Part shown: one piece after another, positions 1 through 8,168 of the stretch
How the letters are laid out: the number at the start of each line of letters is the position of its first letter
Position numbering within the stretch: position 1 is the stretch's first letter
Source: Haloferax prahovense DSM 18310
Lineage (GTDB): Archaea; Halobacteriota; Halobacteria; Halobacteriales; Haloferacaceae
Assembly (NCBI RefSeq): GCF_000336815.1
Contig: NZ_AOLG01000013.1
Span: 44,393 to 108,392, forward strand
DNA length: 64,000 nucleotides
Direction of reading: 5' to 3'
Notes under the pieces: generated by a model
The model's database searches: none
Told to the model about the DNA's origin: nothing
The model's input: only the letters and a program-made list of their open reading frames with translations
Position numbers and translations under genes: made by a program

Positions 1-552
1 GCCCTCAGCGAAATCGACCGCATGGCCTCGGCGCTCGGCGTCCCGCGGTCGGTCCGCGAGGTCGCTTCGGTCATCTACCGCCGCGCGCTCAACGAGGACC
101 TGATTCGCGGGCGCTCCATCGAGGGCGTCGCCACCTCGGCGCTCTACGCCGCCTGCCGTCAGGAAGGTATCCCGCGCTCGCTCGACGAGGTCGCGGAAGT
201 GTCGCGCGTCCCGCAGAAAGAAATCGGTCGCACGTATCGCTACATCTCGCAGGAACTCGGCCTCGAACTCAAGCCCGTCGACCCCAAGCAGTTCGTCCCG
301 CGGTTCGCCTCCGCGCTCGACCTCTCCGAGGAGGTACAGGCGAAGGCGACCGAGATCATCGACGTATCCGCCGAGCAGGGCCTGCTGTCGGGCAAGTCGC
401 CGACCGGCTTCGCCGCCGCCGCAATCTACGCCGCCTCGCTTCTCTGCAACGAGAAGAAGACCCAGCGCGAAGTCGCCGACGTCGCGCAGGTGACGGAAGT
501 CACCATCCGGAACCGCTACCAAGAACAGATCGAAGCGATGGGCTTCCGCTGA
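1..552 (+). CDS. tfb: Transcription initiation factor TFB, C-terminal part (5' truncated)
   Basis: The reading frame is open from the first base, so the N-terminal zinc ribbon lies outside the window. About 183 residues remain. They show the two cyclin-like repeats of archaeal TFB/TFIIB: the first around [18 protein letters not shown] and AALYAACR-like segments, the second around [30 protein letters not shown] and [21 protein letters not shown] binds the TBP-promoter complex and the BRE and recruits RNA polymerase. Haloarchaea carry many TFB paralogs. By its place next to the galK/gad region this would be the paralog called tfb4 in Haloferax volcanii, but that is recalled synteny, not a sequence result. 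The internal Met at position 22 is not the true start. Confidence 0.95.
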   Translation, partial: ALSEIDRMASALGVPRSVREVASVIYRRALNEDLIRGRSIEGVATSALYAACRQEGIPRSLDEVAEVSRVPQKEIGRTYRYISQELGLELKPVDPKQFVPRFASALDLSEEVQAKATEIIDVSAEQGLLSGKSPTGFAAAAIYAASLLCNEKKTQREVADVAQVTEVTIRNRYQEQIEAMGFR

Positions 553-605
553 GCGTCGGCCCGCCGCCCCGGCTCACCATCACCGACTGACGACGTCGAC
601 GACAC

Positions 606-2249
606 TCAGTTTTTCACGAACACCACGACCGGCCGTCCCCAGAGGCCGGTGTCGTACTGGTGTGCGACGTAGCCGTCGAGGAGCGGCGCGACCGTCCCGC
701 GCTCGTCGGCGGGCGCGATGACCACCGGCGGAATCGACGACCGGGCTTCGAGCGCCTCGGGCGTCGCCGCCGACGTCGAGTCGGCGCCGATTCGCTCGAC
801 GTACCACGCCATCGGGAGCTGTTCGCCCCACGAGTCGGGGACCGGCGGATAGTCGGCCGCGCCGTCGGCGACGTACATCGAACTCCCGTAGTAGAGCACG
901 TCAGGCCCCTCGTCGTCGGTCGGGCCGACCCACGCCGAAAGGTTGTCACGGAACGACGAGAACTCGCTGGACGGCTGTGCGAAGTGCGCGAGTTCGGTGT
1001 CGCGGTCGCTCGGGCCGTACACCTCGGTCGTCGCCACCGCGCCGGTCTGGGCGACGAGCGCGAGTAGGACGATGACCGCGGCCGCGACGCGGGGCACGTC
1101 CCGCGAGTCGAACGCGCTGCGACCCCAGCGGACGAGCGCCGCGAGGCCGATACCCGCCGGGAGCGCGAGCGGGACGACGACGTAGACGCCGAGCCACGGC
1201 GCGGACACCTCGGTCAGCATGGGGACGAACACCAGCGACGCGCCGGCCCAGTAGACCGCCGCCGACACCTCCGACCGCGGCCCGCCGGCCGTGTAGCGGT
1301 CGACGAGGAAGACCGCCGCACCGAGGAGGACGACCGGGAGCGCCGCGAGCGCGAGCGCGCCGAGGAGGTCGCCGAAGTACGGGAGATACTCGTGGGTCCC
1401 CTCCGGGTAGCGGTCGACGACGCGGACGCCGACGAAGCGGCGAACCGAGTCGAACAGCGCCGCGTCGATTGCGCCGAGAATCGTCCCCGGCGCGTAGAGG
1501 CCCGCGCCGTCGGTGTCGCCCGCGCGCGGGGCGAACGCGAAGACGTGGAGCGCGACGAAGACGAGGAGCGCGCGGGCCGCGGGGGTCGCCGCGCCGCGGA
1601 GTCGGGCGGCGTACTCGCCGAGGCGCATCGCGGCCGGGCGCGCCGACGAGAGGAGCGCCGCGTGGTCGAACACCAAGAGCCCGGCGACGGCGAGACAGCC
1701 GAGCGCGACGAGACCGAGCCCCGACGAGGCGACGGCGAGCGCGACGGCCGCGGCGAGTCCGTAGGCGTTTCGCCGCCCCGCGCCGTCGACGAGACGGACC
1801 GCGAAGCCGAAGGCGACGAGCGCGAAGCCGACCGCGAGCACGTCGCCGCGGGCGAACCGGCCGTAGTAGACGAGAAGCGGGTTCGCCGCGAGGACGGCCG
1901 CGAACCCGAGTGTCTCGTCGTCGGCGAGGCGGCCGCGGAAGAGGAGCGCGGCGAGCGGGAGGGCCGCGCCGAAGAGCGCAAAGGGGAGGCGGAGCGCGAA
2001 GTCGGTCGCGCCGAACAGCGCGAGCGACGGCCGCGAGAGGTGGTAGACGAGCGGCCCGCCGGCGACGGGGCGGTACGAGAAGAAGCCGGTTTCGAGCGAC
2101 CGGAGGCTCCAGTAGCCGACGCGGGCCTCGTCCCAGTGGAGCGGCCGGTCGCCGAGTCCGACGAGGCGGACGACGAGCGCCGCGGCGGCGAGCGCGACGA
2201 CGGCGAGCGTCGTTCGGTCGGGTCGCCGCCCGACGCGGGAGGGAATCAT
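606..2249 (-). CDS. GT-C-type multi-spanning membrane protein, TIGR03663 family
   Basis: This 547-residue integral membrane protein has roughly ten hydrophobic segments. The first (about residues 15-33) is followed by an HWDEARVGYW motif near residue 39. An acidic pair after the first membrane span is the catalytic signature of GT-C lipid-sugar-dependent glycosyltransferases (PMT/ArnT type), and the overall pattern fits the haloarchaeal family TIGR03663. The C-terminal ~150 residues are hydrophilic and probably face outside. The donor and acceptor are unknown. It is convergent with tfb (54 bp gap) and stands alone, away from the agl locus. A GT-C fold is the likely reading; the specific activity cannot be called. 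Confidence 0.75.
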   Translation of the reverse strand: MIPSRVGRRPDRTTLAVVALAAAALVVRLVGLGDRPLHWDEARVGYWSLRSLETGFFSYRPVAGGPLVYHLSRPSLALFGATDFALRLPFALFGAALPLAALLFRGRLADDETLGFAAVLAANPLLVYYGRFARGDVLAVGFALVAFGFAVRLVDGAGRRNAYGLAAAVALAVASSGLGLVALGCLAVAGLLVFDHAALLSSARPAAMRLGEYAARLRGAATPAARALLVFVALHVFAFAPRAGDTDGAGLYAPGTILGAIDAALFDSVRRFVGVRVVDRYPEGTHEYLPYFGDLLGALALAALPVVLLGAAVFLVDRYTAGGPRSEVSAAVYWAGASLVFVPMLTEVSAPWLGVYVVVPLALPAGIGLAALVRWGRSAFDSRDVPRVAAAVIVLLALVAQTGAVATTEVYGPSDRDTELAHFAQPSSEFSSFRDNLSAWVGPTDDEGPDVLYYGSSMYVADGAADYPPVPDSWGEQLPMAWYVERIGADSTSAATPEALEARSSIPPVVIAPADERGTVAPLLDGYVAHQYDTGLWGRPVVVFVKN

Positions 2250-2350
2250 GGGATGACGTGGCGCGCCGGACGGCAGAAAGGTTACGACTTGGAAGGCCGG
2301 CGGCCCGCCCCTTCGAAAGCGTCATCCCCGCCGACCGGTAGCACTCGGAT

Positions 2351-2638
2351 ATGTCGCTCATCGAGTCGCTACCCGCTCGCCCCCTCGAACCGCAGGAGCT
2401 GACGTCTTTGAACCGCGCCGACGCGTTCGAACTCGTCGTCGCCGTCGAGGACGACAGCCCCGCCCGAAGCCTGCTTTTCGCCACCGAGGCGTGGGTCAAG
2501 GCCGCCGCCTACGAGGACGACGCCGGCTGGTCGGTCGTCGAGACGGTCGAACTCGACGAGGAGACCGAGCGAATCGACGGACTGCAGGCGTGCGAGGAGG
2601 CCATTCTGTCGTTCCGAGACGACGGGAACGAGGAGTAG
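2351..2638 (+). CDS. Small acidic haloarchaeal protein, unknown function
   Basis: This 95-residue acidic protein has no signal peptide, membrane span or cysteine motif. It begins MSLIESLPARPLEPQEL and has an alternating hydrophobic/charged pattern (FELVVAVED, SVVETVELDEETERIDG) that suggests a small alpha/beta fold. The ATG at 2351 is the only sensible start. It sits 34 bp upstream of the UspA gene on the same strand, which has its own TATA-like element near 2640. No function is recognised. Confidence 0.7.
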   Translation: MSLIESLPARPLEPQELTSLNRADAFELVVAVEDDSPARSLLFATEAWVKAAAYEDDAGWSVVETVELDEETERIDGLQACEEAILSFRDDGNEE

Positions 2639-2672
2639 TATTAACCGCGTTCCGAACTAAGTATAATTTGTC

Positions 2673-3158
2673 ATGTACCGCGAAATCCTCGTCCCGACCG
2701 ACGGAAGCAGGGCCGCCGAACGCGCCATCGACCATGCGCTCGACCTCGCGAAGACCTACGACGCGCGGATTCACGCGCTGTACGTCGTCGACACCAGCAT
2801 CTACACCTCGCTCGACGCCGGCGCGGACGTGGTCATCGACGCCCTCGAACGGGAGGGCGACGCCGCGACCCGACACGTCCGCGAGGCCGGTGAGGAGGCC
2901 GGTATCGACGTGCAGGCCGAGGTCGTCACCGGGACCGCCTACCGCTCCATCCGGGAGTACATCGACGACCACGACATCGACCTCGTCGTCATGGGTACCC
3001 ACGGGCGCACGGGGCTGAGTCACTACCTCCTCGGGAGCGTCACCGAACGCGTCGTCCGCACTTCGCCGGTCCCGGTGCTCACCATCCGGTTGGACGACGA
3101 AGACGAGGATGACGCTGCGGACGAAGAGACGGACGCCGAGGCCGAGGCCGAGGAGTAA
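2673..3158 (+). CDS. Universal stress protein, UspA family
   Basis: This is a single-domain Usp protein of 161 residues. It starts with the typical beta strand YREILVPTDGS and ends the domain with the ATP-binding signature MGTHGRTGLSHYLLGSVTERVV-like (positions about 109-130), which matches the G-x2-G-x9-G(S/T) loop of ATP-binding Usps. A short acidic tail (about 20 residues, nearly all D/E/A) follows the domain; such tails are common in haloarchaea. It is cytoplasmic. The role is inferred from the family only: stress response or nucleotide-dependent regulation. Promoter-like AT-rich motifs lie at about 2638-2646 and 2660-2669. Confidence 0.9.
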   Translation: MYREILVPTDGSRAAERAIDHALDLAKTYDARIHALYVVDTSIYTSLDAGADVVIDALEREGDAATRHVREAGEEAGIDVQAEVVTGTAYRSIREYIDDHDIDLVVMGTHGRTGLSHYLLGSVTERVVRTSPVPVLTIRLDDEDEDDAADEETDAEAEAEE

Positions 3159-3305
3159 CTCGACCACGTCGGAGTCCGAACTCGGGCGCGGGCACGGGTC
3201 GCACGTTCCCGCCTTGCTCGGCAGCCTGCTTCGACCGCGCGGTCGGCGACGAGGTCGCCGCGACTTTGATAAACAGTTTTGGTGCGGTCGCTCATACGCC
3301 GCGGT

Positions 3306-3632
3306 ATGACCGAGTACACCGTCGAGTTCGTCGGCACGGGCGAAACCATCACCGTCTCCGACAAGCAGACCATCCTCAAGGCCTGCATCGAGGAAGGAAT
3401 CGCACAGGAGTACTCCTGCCGCGTCGGGATGTGCCTCGCCTGCTCCGCCGAGATTCTCGAAGGCGACGTCACCCAGCCCGCCGCCCGCGGGCTGACCGAC
3501 GAGGAGGCAGAGCGGTTCGCCCTCACCTGCATGGCCCGCCCGCAGAGCGACCTCAAACTCGACCGCGGCGTCTACCCGCCGAGCATCGAAGGCGACGCCG
3601 CGGCCGCCGGCACCGCCGCGGACGACGACTGA
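3306..3632 (+). CDS. [2Fe-2S] ferredoxin
   Basis: This 108-residue plant-type ferredoxin has the cluster-binding pattern C-x4-C-x2-C (SCRVGMCLACSAE) and a distal Cys in LTCMARPQSD. The beta-grasp start (EYTVEFVGTGETITVSDKQ) is intact. A longer frame begins at 3279, but the first family-like residues begin at the ATG at 3306, which is therefore chosen. It is a cytoplasmic electron carrier; the partner is unknown. It lacks the large acidic insert of the main haloarchaeal ferredoxin. The tail is Ala/Asp rich. A strong hairpin followed by T5 comes right after the stop. Confidence 0.9.
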   Translation: MTEYTVEFVGTGETITVSDKQTILKACIEEGIAQEYSCRVGMCLACSAEILEGDVTQPAARGLTDEEAERFALTCMARPQSDLKLDRGVYPPSIEGDAAAAGTAADDD

Positions 3633-3647
3633 CGACGGGTACTCTCC

Positions 3648-3675
3648 GGGGCCGGCGCGCCGGCCCGCGTTTTTC
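3648..3675 (+). terminator. Hairpin plus T-run after the ferredoxin gene
   Basis: A perfect 18-bp palindrome made of GGGCCGGCG and CGCCGGCCC (3648-3665) is followed by GCG and five T. It lies 15 nt after the ferredoxin stop. Archaeal termination depends mainly on the T-run; the hairpin makes this look like a bacterial intrinsic terminator. Confidence 0.6.
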
Positions 3676-3755
3676 CGTTTCGAACCGAGTCGCCGAGCTG
3701 ACGCGCCGGACCGACGCGTCGGACCGACGCACTCGCTCGGCCCGCGGACCGCGCC

Positions 3756-4898
3756 TCACGCCTCGCTCGTCGCCGCGCAGTTGTTCGGCCCCAACTCGAC
3801 TTCGAACGCCTCCTCGTCCGATAGCGAGTCCCGACCGAGGTTCGTCTCGATGATTCGCTCGTAGTTTGCCGGCCGCGGCGGCATGTCCGAACAGACGAAC
3901 GAGACGAACGTCGCCTCGTCCATCGAGAGCGCCCCGAGTCGGTCCCGGAGCGTCCCGATTTCCGCGACGTACGCGCCGTTTTCGTCCGGGACCGTCCGCG
4001 GGCCGTAGTGGGCGGGCGCGACCAGCGTGTCGTCCGCGAACTCGCCGTACCGCTCCGTGAGCGTCGCGTGGAGCCGCCTCGCGGCGGCGGGCGCGCCCTC
4101 GTCGCCGTCTTCGAGGTCCGGGCGCGCGACGCTCTCTAGGAAGAGGCTGTCGCCCGCAAAGAGCAGGTCGCCGAGTCGGAACGCCGTCATCTCGGTCGTG
4201 TGTCCCGGCGCGTGGACCGCGACGAGTTCCGCGTCACCGACGCTGATGGTCTCGCCGTCCGCGACGAGTCGCGCGTCGAAGTCGAGGCCGCGGTCTGTCG
4301 CGCCCACCGGGAGGACGACGGTCGCTCCGGTGCGCTCGGCGACGGCGCTGACGCCGCTGACGTGGTCGGCGTGGACGTGGGTGTCGACGGCGGCGACGAC
4401 CTCAGCGCCGCACTCGCGTGCGTCTTCGACGTACCGCCCTGCGAACGCCCGAAGCGGGTCGATGACGACGGCCTCGTCGCCGGCGACGACGAGATAGGCG
4501 AGACAGCCGCTGGAGGGGCGGTCGTACTGGAGAACCGTCGCGTCCGCGGTTCCGACGGGGAGTTCGCGGGCGCGGTAGACGCGCGCCCAGCCGTCCATTC
4601 CCGTTTCGAGATTCTCCGCGGGGACGCCGGCCTCGGAGAGCACGTCGGCGACGTGCGCGCTCGACCGGCCCTCCGCGCAGACGACGACCACGGGCGAGGG
4701 AGCGTCCTCGAACGCCGCCGCGAGCTCGGAGACCGTCCCGCGAATCTCGGCCTGCGTGAAGCGAATCGCCGGAATCTGCGTCGCGGTCACGGCCGCGCCG
4801 TCGACGCGCCACGCCTCGAACTCGTCGCGGTCGCGCACGTCGAGAATCGCCGTCGGGTCGCCGCGGGCGAGTCGGGTCGCGAGTTCCTCGGGAGTCAT
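3756..4898 (-). CDS. Rhodanese-metallo-beta-lactamase fusion hydrolase
   Basis: This is a two-domain cytoplasmic protein of about 380 residues. Residues 1-115 form a rhodanese domain (LDVRDRDEFEAWRV, then the active-site loop VVCAEGRSSAHV with its Cys). Residues about 125-340 form a metallo-beta-lactamase domain of the ETHE1/persulfide dioxygenase type, with metal ligands in DTHVHADHVSG, HAPGHTTEM and LFAGDSLF. In MBL-rhodanese fusions the MBL part typically oxidises persulfides and the rhodanese part transfers sulfane sulfur. The usual order in bacterial fusions is MBL first; here rhodanese comes first. The ATG at 4898 is preferred to a GTG two codons upstream. The function is inferred from domains; other MBL substrates are possible. 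Confidence 0.85.
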   Translation of the reverse strand: MTPEELATRLARGDPTAILDVRDRDEFEAWRVDGAAVTATQIPAIRFTQAEIRGTVSELAAAFEDAPSPVVVVCAEGRSSAHVADVLSEAGVPAENLETGMDGWARVYRARELPVGTADATVLQYDRPSSGCLAYLVVAGDEAVVIDPLRAFAGRYVEDARECGAEVVAAVDTHVHADHVSGVSAVAERTGATVVLPVGATDRGLDFDARLVADGETISVGDAELVAVHAPGHTTEMTAFRLGDLLFAGDSLFLESVARPDLEDGDEGAPAAARRLHATLTERYGEFADDTLVAPAHYGPRTVPDENGAYVAEIGTLRDRLGALSMDEATFVSFVCSDMPPRPANYERIIETNLGRDSLSDEEAFEVELGPNNCAATSEA

Positions 4899-4962
4899 AC
4901 GCACACGGTACGCGCGCCGGCCGCAAGAACGCTACGCGGACCGAAGAGAGAACAGTGACGCG

Positions 4963-6729
4963 CTACTCCGACGTTCCGCCGTCGTTGCTCAGGCGTCTCG
5001 ATGGCGGTTCGTCGAAGCCGGATTCGTCGCGGACGCCGGCCGGCGGGCCGTCGACACCACCGGTTGTCGGAGTGTCGGAGTTCGGTTCGAGGGGCGTTCC
5101 CGCCCCGCCAGCGCCGCCCGTTTCGCCGCCGCCGAGTCGCGCGGCCGCGTCGCGAATCGAGAGCACCTGTTCGGTCTGCGAGCGGTTGGCGTCGGCGATT
5201 TCGCCGATTTGGTCCGACACCGCGGTCGCGCGCTCCGTCGCGTCGTCGACCATGCCGGCGATTTGCTCGGCGCTCTCGGCCTGGTCGTCGGTCGCCGAGG
5301 CGACCTCGCCGACGCCGACGGTCGCCTGCTCGACCGCCGCCGAGATGTCCGAGAGACTGCGCATCACGTCCTCGCCGCGGTCGATGCCGTCGTAGAGTCG
5401 GCCGGTCGTCTGCGAGAGGCTCTCGATGGTCTCCCGCGCCTCGGACTGGATGTTGCCCACCGTGCCCTCGACCTCGGCGGCCCGGGCCTGCGACTCCTCC
5501 GCGAGGTTCTTGACCTCGCTGGCGACGACGGCGAACCCCTCGCCCGCGTCGCCGGCGCGGGCGGCCTCGATGGAGGCGTTGAGTGCGAGCAGGTTCGTCT
5601 GCTCCGCGATGTCGTTGATGGCGTCGAGCACCTCGTCTATCTCCGCGATTTGGTCGTGGAGTTGCTGGACGTCCTCGGAGGCCGTCTCGGCGGCCTCGCT
5701 CACGTCGCGCATCACGTCGATGGCCTCGTCGGCCGCGTCCTCGCCCTCGGCGGCGCGCGTGGCGGCGTCGGCGCTGGTCCGCTCGACCTCCTCCGCGGTC
5801 GCCGCAATCTCCTCGACGGTCGCGCTCATGTCCGACACCTCGGCGGCGACCGTCGCCATGTCGTCGGCCTGCGCCCGCGCCGTGGTCTCGATATCGTCGG
5901 TCCGCTCCGTGACCTCCTCGGAGGTCCGCAGGAGCGACTCGACCGGCTCGCTCACGTCGGCTTCGACCTCGTTTGCGAGGGCGCGTCGGCGCTCGGCCGC
6001 CTCCCGCGCTGCCTGACTATACGAGTGGATGTACGTCTCCATCGCCACCTGCTGGTCGAGAGACAGGAGCTTCAGCACGGGGAGGATGCGCGCGACGACC
6101 TCGTCGACGGCGTCTTCGACCCGGTCGTCGCCGCCGCGGAGCCCACCTGAGACGCCGGCCGCGCCGCCGAAGAGCCCGGAAAGCAGACCGCCACCGTCCT
6201 CAGCGTCGCCCGCACCGTCGCCGTCTGCGCCGAACGCGTCGCCGACCGTCCGCCCGCCGCCGGTGAACTCGGCTTTCACCTCGTCCGCGACGGCACCGAG
6301 AATGCCCTCGTAGTAGACCGAGTACGCGCCGAGGTAGAACTTCGGCCCGAGGTCTATCATGTCGTGTAACTTCCCGATTCGCGCCCGCTTCGCGAAGTAG
6401 TCCTCGCCGTACTCCCCGCGGCCGAGTTCGCGGAGGTACGTCGCCTGGTCGGCCTGCAGCATCTCCGTGTTCTTCGTCGAGCGACCGAAGAACGTCGTCG
6501 CCGCCGCGTGCTCGCCGAGGTGGTCGTAGAACTCCGCGGCGAACTCGTCCGCGAACTCGTCGAAGAGCGGTTGGAGGTCGCTCAATCGTCGCTCGTCCGC
6601 CGCCGAGAGGCGGACGAACGACTTCCGGCGGTCGATTTCCGCCGCATCGATGTCCAGTTCTGAGAGTAGCGCATCCCCGTCGACACGCGCTCGCGCGTTG
6701 GCGTCGACTGGTGCCGAGGAGTTCGTCAT
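4963..6729 (-). CDS. hemAT: HemAT-type globin-coupled methyl-accepting transducer
   Basis: This soluble transducer of 588 residues has no membrane span. Residues about 35-190 are a protoglobin (globin-coupled sensor) domain, with the candidate proximal haem histidine at His122 in GKLHDMIDLG. A Gly/Asp-rich linker follows, then a long helical region and an MCP signalling domain with the conserved hairpin tip INDIAEQTNLLALNASIEAA-like. HemAT proteins bind O2 and pass an aerotaxis signal to CheA/CheW. A longer frame starts 10 codons upstream, but ATG 6729 begins the family-like N-terminus. The linker GGGRTVGDAFGAD...GGGLLSGLFGG (about residues 163-200) is longer than in Bacillus HemAT. It is divergent from the ferritin-like gene. 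Confidence 0.9.
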   Translation of the reverse strand: MTNSSAPVDANARARVDGDALLSELDIDAAEIDRRKSFVRLSAADERRLSDLQPLFDEFADEFAAEFYDHLGEHAAATTFFGRSTKNTEMLQADQATYLRELGRGEYGEDYFAKRARIGKLHDMIDLGPKFYLGAYSVYYEGILGAVADEVKAEFTGGGRTVGDAFGADGDGAGDAEDGGGLLSGLFGGAAGVSGGLRGGDDRVEDAVDEVVARILPVLKLLSLDQQVAMETYIHSYSQAAREAAERRRALANEVEADVSEPVESLLRTSEEVTERTDDIETTARAQADDMATVAAEVSDMSATVEEIAATAEEVERTSADAATRAAEGEDAADEAIDVMRDVSEAAETASEDVQQLHDQIAEIDEVLDAINDIAEQTNLLALNASIEAARAGDAGEGFAVVASEVKNLAEESQARAAEVEGTVGNIQSEARETIESLSQTTGRLYDGIDRGEDVMRSLSDISAAVEQATVGVGEVASATDDQAESAEQIAGMVDDATERATAVSDQIGEIADANRSQTEQVLSIRDAAARLGGGETGGAGGAGTPLEPNSDTPTTGGVDGPPAGVRDESGFDEPPSRRLSNDGGTSE

Positions 6730-6856
6730 ACCCGTTCCCAATAGGTTCCAGTATTTCAAGTCTCACCGCGGAGTATCACGAATGATACCGGTGCTGATTG
6801 CCGTGAGAGCCCCGCATTCGTGGACCGGTCCGAATGTTCAGGTGACTGGCGGACCG

Positions 6857-7501
6857 ATGGGCGGTATGGACGCCGATTCGTTCCGCGAGTCAGTCGAGGC
6901 GGCGAAACGGACGCAACTCGACCGACTCGGCTCGTCGAAGCTCCTGTTGGCGCTGACCGATGCGGACCTCTCCGAACCGGCGGTGCTCCGCGCCGCCGCG
7001 TACTCCGAGCACGCGGCCCGCGGGACGTTCAAGGCGTGGGCCGACGACGAGCCCGACGACGACGCGAGAGCCGCCTTCGAGGCCACCGCGGCCCAAGAAG
7101 CCGAGCACCTCGACCGCGTCCTCGACGCGCTCGACGAGGAGGTCGATCTCCCGGAGGAACCGGGCGTAATGCACGCGTACCTCCGCGGGCGCGAAGACAC
7201 GGTCGAGCGGGCCGCCGCCGGGATGGTCGGTCGCGGCCTCGTCTCGGTTCGGACCCACACGCAGGTCATCGGCTTCTTCGTCAACGAGGCCGACGAGCCC
7301 CGCGCCGACCTCTTCCGCGAGCTGAAAGCCGAGACCGAAGAGACGCTTGCGACCGGGCTGGACCTCCTCGCCGACCGCTGTGAGACCGACGACGACTGGG
7401 AGCGCGCCCGGATGGTCGCCGAGTACGTCGTCCAGCTGGCGTACGACGACTACGCCGACGGCCTCGCCGAACTCGGCGTCGACCCGAAGCCGCTCTGCTG
7501 A
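6857..7501 (+). CDS. Rubrerythrin/ferritin-like helical protein
   Basis: This all-helical protein of about 214 residues has Glu/His pairs placed as in ferritin-like diiron proteins: YSEHAARGTFKAWA near residue 45 and AAQEAEHLDRVL near residue 80, with further helices containing QVIGFFVNEADE and ELKAETEETL. These suggest a rubrerythrin-like four-helix bundle, but there is no rubredoxin Cys4 domain. ATG 6857 or the in-frame ATG 6866 could be the start; the upstream frame (from 6650) is a by-product of overlap with hemAT. Possible roles are peroxide or iron handling, inferred from fold only. The divergent arrangement with an oxygen sensor is suggestive but not evidence of joint function. Confidence 0.65.
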   Translation: MGGMDADSFRESVEAAKRTQLDRLGSSKLLLALTDADLSEPAVLRAAAYSEHAARGTFKAWADDEPDDDARAAFEATAAQEAEHLDRVLDALDEEVDLPEEPGVMHAYLRGREDTVERAAAGMVGRGLVSVRTHTQVIGFFVNEADEPRADLFRELKAETEETLATGLDLLADRCETDDDWERARMVAEYVVQLAYDDYADGLAELGVDPKPLC

Positions 7502-7586
7502 GTCGGCTCGGCGCTTCGGAACCCGGACTGCACCACCTCGCCTCACCGACCCAACCTATTCGTGTCCCGGAGTGGTAGCCGGAGGT

Positions 7587-8168
7587 ATGACTTCCGAGGT
7601 CCGCGGACGCGTCGAGGCGCTGTACACCGCGCCGTCGAAGGGCGAACCGATGGTCTCCCACGAGACCGTCGCGGTCGCCGAGGCCGGTATCGAGAGCGAC
7701 CGCTACTTCGACGGCGACGGCTTCTACTCGGCGACCGACGGCTGTCAGGTGACGCTCGTCGACGCCGCGGTGCTGGACGACGCGAAGCGCGAGTACGACC
7801 TCGACCTCTCGGCCGGCGAGCACCGCCGGAACGTCGTCGTCCGCGGCGTCGACCTCGACGCTCTGCTCGACGCGACGTTCGAACTCGGCGGGGCCGAACT
7901 CCGCGGAACGAAGCGCAGACCGCCCTGCGCGCACCTCGCGGACCTCGTCGGCGACGACGTAGGCGACGCCCTCCGCGAGTCCCGCGGCGGCATCTGCGCG
8001 GACGTGCTTTCGCCCGGCCGGGTCGCCGTCGGCGACGACCTCCGCGTGACCGAGGCGAACCCGCGCGAACTGGGTCGGCAGATAGCCCAACGACTCGGCG
8101 GCGAGGCCGTCGCGGCCGACGAAGGCGGGACGAGTGCCGAGGAACCGCACGGGGACGGCCACGTATGA
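7587..8168 (+). CDS. MOSC domain protein
   Basis: This 193-residue protein has the MOSC fold, seen in VEALYTAPSKGEPM, the strand DGCQVTLVD and the segment GEHRRNVVVRGVDLDALLDATFELG, then RPPCAHLADLVG with the conserved Cys of this superfamily. MOSC domains occur in molybdenum cofactor sulfurases and in stand-alone proteins (YiiM-type) that deliver sulfur or reduce N-hydroxylated compounds. Its stop codon overlaps the galK start (ATGA), so the two genes are probably cotranscribed and translationally coupled, although no metabolic link is evident. Confidence 0.85.
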   Translation: MTSEVRGRVEALYTAPSKGEPMVSHETVAVAEAGIESDRYFDGDGFYSATDGCQVTLVDAAVLDDAKREYDLDLSAGEHRRNVVVRGVDLDALLDATFELGGAELRGTKRRPPCAHLADLVGDDVGDALRESRGGICADVLSPGRVAVGDDLRVTEANPRELGRQIAQRLGGEAVAADEGGTSAEEPHGDGHV

